Assembly (NCBI GenBank): GCA_958510875.1
Contig: OY294068.1
Span: 196,440,315-196,504,314, forward strand
Source: Endomychus coccineus
Taxonomy: Eukaryota; Arthropoda; Insecta; Coleoptera; Endomychidae
Direction: 5' to 3'
Length of the DNA: 64,000 nt
Shown here in pieces: positions 58,400 to 64,000 of this stretch (position 1 is the stretch's first letter; each line of letters starts with the position of its first letter). The position numbers were made by a program, and so were the translations under genes. The notes under the pieces were generated by a model. The model ran no database searches and was not told where the DNA came from. It saw only the letters and a program-made list of their open reading frames with translations.

Positions 58400-58849
58400 C
58401 GGTCGTACATACAGGTCTGGGAACTCGAGGCTGTTTCCTATGTGAGGAGTGACTCCGCTAAGCGTCAACTGTCGCGTAGTACCAAAAAGGATGGCGCATT
58501 AGTCGAAGAGTGATCTTTGACACTATACGCCGTGTTCTGTGACAACTGTCATTTTTGACTTGTAAACACAAGAAATACCTGCGTTTTTAAAAAAAAAATG
58601 ACAAAACCGTGCATTGTGCCGAAATGCAAAACCGGGTCCAAAGGTGTAAAGCAAAAAACTTCTATTTTTGAAGTGCCGAAAGATGCGGAAATGCGAAAAA
58701 AGTGGATGCTTGCGATTCCGGATAGAAATCGTTTTACCACTTCGATCCAAGCGCTAGCTAGTGGCTGAGCGAGGGACTACGAGTTTGGCGACGAGTAAGA
58801 GACTCATTTCGAACATACGAGTTCCCAGACCTGAATGCACGACCGTTGA
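58400..58849 (+). mobile_element. Non-autonomous THAP-encoding (P-element-like) transposon, copy 3
   Basis: The left end CGGTCGTACATACAGGTC and the right end ...GCACGACCGTTGA bound 450 bp. TTGTACCA occurs immediately outside on both sides (58392-58399 and 58850-58857), an 8-bp target duplication as expected for P-type elements. The plus strand from ATG 58599 reads MTKPCIVPKCKTGSKGVKQK and then FEVPKDAEMRKKWMLAIPDR, an intact start of a THAP domain (C-x4-C, then Phe-x-Val-Pro and Trp). The second half of the THAP domain and all of the catalytic domain are absent. Confidence 0.78.
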
Positions 58850-59622
58850 TTGTACCAACGTTGTTCAGCAAAAGATCTGTAGTTTACGTATAAATCAAGT
58901 TGTACCACAGAAGTTCAGGTTAAACTTCAGTTTAATTTCCGGTTCAGTGGAACGCTAAAAAATCAAAGTTCAATAGAAGTTCAGTTTATTTGATTTGTTA
59001 GCATTTAAAAAACCATGGAAATAGATATGCTTTAATTAACTGAAGTTGAAGAATTTCCGGAATTAGTAGAATCGGTATTACGTCCTAGAAATCCCCAAAA
59101 TTTGCAGAGCGACCGAATCATTTTAACAAGTGGAACGATGAAGAGTTTAGGAAAAGATTTAGGTCATCAAAATAAGTAGTCTTGTTTATAATTGAAGAAA
59201 TATCGGAAACTGTTTCGAATAAGTAAGAATTCCTACTAGATAATCAGATTTCTTACATTCAATCTTATCTTTATACTCCTTCACCAAACCTATCAGAATT
59301 GTTTCTTCTTTCATGCTAAAATTTAATGCTCTTTTGAACTTCTTTTCCATCTTGATAGACACTTAGACTTAAACAAAGCAATTCCTTAAAAAAATACAAT
59401 TCAACTAAACAGGATCAGAAACACCTCGAATATTACTCTGCATGCAACTACTGTTAGCATTGTCATAAACATACTTTGATATCATAAAGCGTAATAAATT
59501 CTAGAAAATAAATAAAATTGGGGAAATGCTATTTTTATTTATATTTATTTTCGCAAGTTGTACGACAACCGATTTACAGAACAACACAACTCTAAAATTA
59601 ATTTGAAAATGGTCTCAGAATC

Positions 59623-59884
59623 ATAGAGATAAAGAATAGAGTACCTGTTATACGTAAGCCCTATGTATTTTTGTACGTCGCCCTGTAAGAAAAAAACGTA
59701 GGGATAAGCCCCGCCCATTTTAAAGCGCGCGGTGTATCATGTTCATGTTCATGCACTTAGCGTCGTTGCGTATGTCACCACCACGCATTATACGTCACAA
59801 GTAGGCGGAGCTAAATTACCCTACGTTTTTGTTACAGGAAGTCCTTCAATTCTCTAAACAGGTACTCTATTCTATATCTCTATG
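59623..59884. mobile_element. Small MITE with CATAGAGATA ends
   Basis: The inverted ends are CATAGAGATAAAGAATAGAG then TACCTGTT on the left, and AACAGGTA then CTCTATTCTATATCTCTATG on the right. The second level, CCCTACGTTTTT against AAAAACGTAGGG, shows a near-palindromic interior. The centre is GC-richer (GCGCGCGGTG). No coding potential. Confidence 0.75.
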
Positions 59885-60085
59885 CTCAGAATTCAGAAAA
59901 TGCATAGAGATAGCATTCTATCTCAATGAGAAAATGTAGCAAGTGACAGATAAATGATACTTCGCGGTTACCAATCTCAATAAATTTACACTCAACTGAA
60001 CTATTGTTAACCTCGACTGGTACAACATCTCATCTACTGAACGGAGTTCACTTGAACTACGAATCAGTTATCTTTGGTACAACCA

Positions 60086-60371
60086 TAGAGATCATATAGT
60101 ATAGAGGAGTAAAGCCCCGTCTTAAAGCGAGAAGGTTTTAAAAACTTATCCGTACCCCACTCCACGGATATCAGGTGACGTTCGAGCGTTAACTATAGAT
60201 ACACGCGGTCATCTAAGCGCGCGGTTGAAGGAGAGTAAGGGGAACGAGTTAAAATTACTTAGAATACCGCAGAGTGGGGTACGGATAACTCATCGCGTAA
60301 GATCGAACATGGTACGCAACGAATACATAGGCTATATAGGGGCTTTACTCCTCTATACTATATAATCTCTA
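60086..60371. mobile_element. Small MITE with TAGAGAT ends
   Basis: The inverted ends are TAGAGATCATATAGTATAGA then GGAGTAAAGCCCC, and GGGGCTTTACTCC then TCTATACTATATAATCTCTA. Inside, TCCGTACCCCACTC is inverted as GAGTGGGGTACGGA. It lies about 250 bp before the LARGE-like start codon, so it may contribute to that promoter. Confidence 0.75.
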
Positions 60372-60618
60372 GGGGCCAGTAAAATGTTTGGCCTGGCCTG
60401 AGGAGAGGATAGTTAAATAGTCTACCTTTCTGTAGATCCTGATGACGGTTCTGTGAATGGAATGTCGATTTCGATTCTAAGTGAAATTATTTGGTTATGA
60501 TTTTTATATTATCTTTCGGACAATTTAAAGTGGAAATTAATAAATAAATCCAATCATTCGTTTCAAGAGACAACATGCATTCTCTCATAGGTTTCTTAGA
60601 TACGGGTTGATTTGCCTA

Positions 60619-62313
60619 ATGATTATTTTGATAGTATTGATTATTGTGTTTTATTTACAAGTTCCTGGTAATTTATTCCTTACTGTTGCACTAGGCAGAA
60701 ATAATATACATATGTTTCAGTTTATCCAGGGTATCAAAGAAAGGTTTCTACTTTTAAACATTTAGACCAAAACGATTATATGAAACAGTTTGATGAGGTC
60801 CCTGTCAAAGATTTGAGTGACTACAATGAAATTGATTCACACAAATGTGAAATCGTTCATGTTGGTATTGTTTGTGCTGGACACAAATCCAATTTGCAGC
60901 TACACACAATGTTAAAAACTATTTATTTCCATAGTGTTAACCCACTTCATTTCCATATTATCGCCAGTAAAAGTTCTATACAAGTATTAAGCACACTTTT
61001 TTTTACATGGAATATTGAGAGAGGTAGGTCTTGAGAATAATCACTTATTGTAGGATGTTCAAGTCTGTTATTGTTTTAGTGAATGCTACATTTTATGATA
61101 TAAATGAGTATGTGTCAGAGATCAGATGGATTCCAAACAGTCATTATTCAGGAGTTTTTGGACTGCTGAAGTTATTATTTCCTAAAATAGTTCCTTTAAC
61201 TGTTACTAACAAATTAATTGTACTGGATACTGATTTGACTTTTCTTAGTGACATTTATGAACTATGGAAGTTATTTGAAAATTTCAATCTGAAACAAGTA
61301 AGATACTACAATTTAAATTGTTCATTTGCAAATCAAGTGATAAGTGGATCTTCTTTTTCCCACATGTGATTCTAGTTCAATTGTTCTATATTATTATAGT
61401 AAGATCAAAGTAGTTTTTGTTTTATATTGTTTAATCTTTGTTCCTGTCATAAGTTTATTGTTTTAGGCAATAGGAATCATAGAAAATCAAAGTGATTATT
61501 ACTTAGGAAAAAATTCAAAATCACTACCATGGCCGGCTATTGGCAGAGGGTATTATTCTTTATATTGATACAAAATGTGTAAATTTTGACTAATCGATAT
61601 TGTGATATTTTAGATACAATTCTGGTCTAGTATTATATCATTTAGAAAGGTTGAAGTTGTGGGATTGGTCTAATTTATGGCTGGAGATGACTAAAAGGAC
61701 AGCTAGTGAATACGGCACAACCAGACTAGGGGACCAGGATATTATCAATGCTGTTATTAAGGAAAATTCTAATATTGTTTACGAAGTGCCTTGCTACTGG
61801 AATACCCAATTAAGTGATCACACTGACAGTTATACCTGTTATCATAGTCATAAAGCTAAGGTTAGAATATTAAGTTCAAAACATTCAAAAATCAAAATTT
61901 TTCTATATAAATCAATCACATTTTCATTTTAGGTGATTCATTGGAATTCCCCTAAAAAAGTTAATGTTGTCAATAAAGACGGTGATTATTTTAGAAGCTT
62001 ATATACAAATTTTTTAGAATTGAACGGTAATTTATTGAGAGCACAGCTGACTAACTGCTTCCACACTTCTAAAGATACAACGGTGAGTTATTCAATAAAA
62101 GCTAAATATTGTGAAATATTCGCGAATTATCTTTTCAGAAATCCAATACAGATGTTTGCTCCGAGTTTCACAGGATCGAGAAGACCAAATGGAGAACCTT
62201 ACTATATTTTAAAGAATATAAGTACACCGTTCTAGACAGTGACGTTACTTTTGTAGCTCAGTTGTCTTACGATCGCCTGCAGATGGTAGAAGAATTAGTC
62301 AAATATTGGGACG
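60619..62313 (+). CDS. LARGE1: LARGE-type xylosyl-/glucuronyltransferase, 5' part (partial)
   Basis: A Golgi type II membrane enzyme that, in vertebrates, builds the xylose-glucuronate (matriglycan) repeat on alpha-dystroglycan. Exons: 60619-60667, 60721-61023, 61080-61297, 61467-61549, 61614-61860, 61933-62082, 62139-62313; the gene continues past the window. An immediate membrane anchor ([16 protein letters not shown]) follows the chosen ATG; an upstream exon is possible because the frame is open upstream and a CTCTCATAG acceptor precedes it. The first (GT8, xylosyltransferase) domain shows [38 protein letters not shown], the metal-binding DTD (codons 61226-61234), [39 protein letters not shown] and VIHWNSPKK. 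Exon 7 ([17 protein letters not shown]) begins the second, glucuronyltransferase domain. The catalytic DxD is intact. Confidence 0.9.
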
Positions 62314-64000
62314 GTAAGTAATTTGAAACTTGAAATAGGGCAATTTTTTATGAATTGTTTCAAATTTTTTGGGTTGTTTTTCAACGAAAATGCCATAAAA
62401 CTGTTTTTGACCCCAGAAATCGACATTTTGTAGTAAATAAACGTCCAAGAAGTAATTTTCGATCGAAAATTGGCCGCTGAATCCGAAAATGGTGTCAGTT
62501 TCCTTCCATAATCCTTATATAACGCATTATTTTCTATCCATTGGCTGATTTTCGGCAAAATTCCTTTTTTTTTACGGCGTCATATCAATGTGAGCAGCCA
62601 CTTAAAAAAATTATTTTGCGAAATCTGCGTGTTTTTGCCTTAGCTTTACGATAAATTATGAATTCTTCTGATTAAATGGATTTTAGAGGTCAAAAATCGA
62701 AAAAACTAAAAAAAAACAATGTTACTGTACAAAAATCTGCCGTCAGGTCGCTGACAAGTCTTTTTTTGGGACATATGACCTCAGAATCGCATTCAGCGGG
62801 AAATTTTACGATAAGAAAACAGTTTCCGCACGTCATCCAACAGTTTTTACACTCCAGTATAGCATTCATTTTACGCCAAAAAAAATCAGGTAAACGTGAT
62901 TTTCTTCCAGTTTTTGACTTTTTTCGATCTCAAAGTTGCAAAATTTAGAATCTTAAGTAGGATATTTGGATTCCTTGGACAATTTTCAATCGAAAACATG
63001 TTATTACATTATTTTTTTAAATATTTTGGTGCTTTGGAAAAACAGTTTGAAAAAGATTATTAGTATTTCGTATTTTGTAATTGTTTCTTAAAACTGTAAA
63101 TCGACTAAAATCGTGATCAAAATTGACTGATTTTGATGTAAAATTTCCCAAGCAATTTGATTCTGACAATTTTTCAATCCCATATGATGACCCAGAGCCA
63201 CGAAATTCAACAAAGTGCAAAAAATAGGAGGCAAAACAACGAAACCGAATATAAATTAGTGTAATTTAGTAATTTTGTGACTCTGGGTCATCATGTGGGA
63301 TTGAAAAATTGTCACAATCAGAATGCTTGGGACATTTTACATCAAAATCAGTCATTTTGATTACGATTTTAGTCGATTTAATGTTTTAAGAAACAAACTT
63401 CAAACATTACAAAAAAACGAAGTCTCTAGATTTGCAGCTACCAAAAAGCTTTTTTCAAACTTCTTTTCCAAAGTACCAAAATATCTGAAAAAAATAATGT
63501 AATAGCATGATTTCGATCGAAAAGTGTCCAAGTAATCCAAATATCCTACTTACAATTCTAAATTCTGCAACTTTGAGGTCGAAAAAGGTCAAAAACTGGA
63601 AGAAAATTACATCGATTCCCGCTGAATTCGATTCCGGGGTCATATGTCCCAAAAAAAGACTTGTCAGCGACCTGACGGCAGATTTTTGTACAGTAATATC
63701 GGTTTTTTGTCGTTTTTTTTAGTTCTTTCGATTTTTCGACCTCTAAAATCCATTTAATCAGAAGAATTTTTATTTTATCGTAAGGCAAAAACACGCAGAT
63801 TTCGCTAAAATAATTTTTTTTCAAGTGGCTGCTCACACCGATGTGACGCCGTAAAAAAAATAAGGAATTTTGCCGAAAATCAGCCAATGGAAGGAAACTG
63901 ACACCATTTTCGGTTTCAGCGGCCAATTTCCGATCGGAAATGACTTCTTGAACGTTTATTCATTATAAAATGTCGATTTCTGGGGTCAAAAACAGTTTTT
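62314..64000. other. LARGE-like intron 7 (cut by window edge)
   Basis: Almost the whole of this intron, as far as it is visible, is the large inverted repeat at 62385-64000. Only about 70 bases separate the exon 7 donor from the left arm. Confidence 0.75.
62385..64000. repeat. Large inverted repeat (arms about 800 bp), right end outside window
   Basis: The left arm (about 62385-63225) and right arm (about 63255-64000) are reverse complements with scattered mismatches. CTGTTTTTGACCCCAGAAAT pairs with ATTTCTGGGGTCAAAAACAG, AGGTCGCTGACAAGTC with GACTTGTCAGCGACCT, and ATGATGACCCAGAG with CTCTGGGTCATCAT. The centre is near 63200-63240. The minus-strand and plus-strand open frames in it mirror each other and are not genes. 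It is probably a foldback or long-TIR element. Confidence 0.85.

Larger units (their letters stand above)
57717..60618. other. Spacer between EXD1-like and LARGE-like genes, rich in small elements
   Basis: The spacer holds a decayed hammerhead-like repeat (57911-57985), a right-end fragment (58133-58228) and a complete copy (58400-58849) of the THAP-type element, and two TIR elements (59623-59884 and 60086-60371). It must also hold the promoter and any untranslated first exon of the LARGE-like gene. Confidence 0.6.

Noticed and set aside
60430..60475. CTGATGACGG near the LARGE-like gene as a ribozyme core
   Set aside because: No GAAA partner or closing stem follows at the right spacing.
62676..63926. 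Mirror-image open frames on both strands at the right end of the window
   Set aside because: Both arise from the arms of one large inverted repeat and have no recognisable domain.
1..64000. tRNA, rRNA, CRISPR array or bacterial-type operon
   Set aside because: Reading for B-box-like GGTTCGAATCC words, rRNA-like blocks and regularly spaced short repeats with unique spacers gave none; the arrays at 36700 and 39780 are contiguous tandem repeats in a eukaryotic intron.

Overview
The window is a gene-bearing stretch of an AT-rich animal nuclear genome, almost certainly an insect and, as a guess from the introns and repeats, a beetle. All genes are spliced, with GT-AG introns from about 51 nt to several kb. 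I traced exon chains by hand, checking splice sites, reading-frame phase and recalled family sequence. No organism name or database result was available.

Layout, left to right. (1) 1-1098, minus: the 5' half of a TRAF6-type RING/TRAF-zinc-finger signalling protein, cut by the window edge. (2) 3624-18529, minus: BCAS3 (rudhira), with two candidate 3'-terminal exons (7220-8598 and 3624-3769), both fitting the same splice phase. (3) 20374-22347, plus: iduronate-2-sulfatase. (4) 23276-23584, minus: the V-ATPase assembly factor VMA21. (5) 24548-26180, plus: an FGFR1OP2/SIKE-type STRIPAK coiled-coil protein. (6) 26471-27280, minus: signal peptidase complex subunit 3. (7) 28367-51234, plus: a 17-exon PCM1 (pericentriolar material 1) homologue whose introns are packed with repeats. 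(8) 53239-55042, minus: an unrecognised 138-residue basic protein. (9) 56432-57716, plus: an EXD1-like Sm-fold/pseudo-exonuclease of the piRNA type. (10) 60619 to beyond 62313, plus: a LARGE-type bifunctional glycosyltransferase, cut on the right. The genes are ordinary housekeeping, signalling and lysosomal/secretory genes in alternating orientation. They do not form an operon or pathway cluster.

The unusual content is in the introns and spacers. There are long-inverted-repeat DNA elements (several ending TACAGGRTG next to TA), a foldback-like element, two tandem-repeat arrays inside PCM1 introns, three THAP-encoding P-like non-autonomous elements, a broken mariner, non-LTR retrotransposon scraps and a Penelope-like GIY-YIG fragment. 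The most interesting signal is a set of hammerhead-ribozyme-like motifs: core CUGAUGA, a short stem II, GAAA, a 2-bp stem III and closing stem I arms. The best copies lie in sense orientation inside introns of the FGFR1OP2/SIKE gene and BCAS3. One related motif sits directly downstream of the Penelope-like endonuclease fragment, suggesting Penelope-derived ribozyme repeats or retrozymes.
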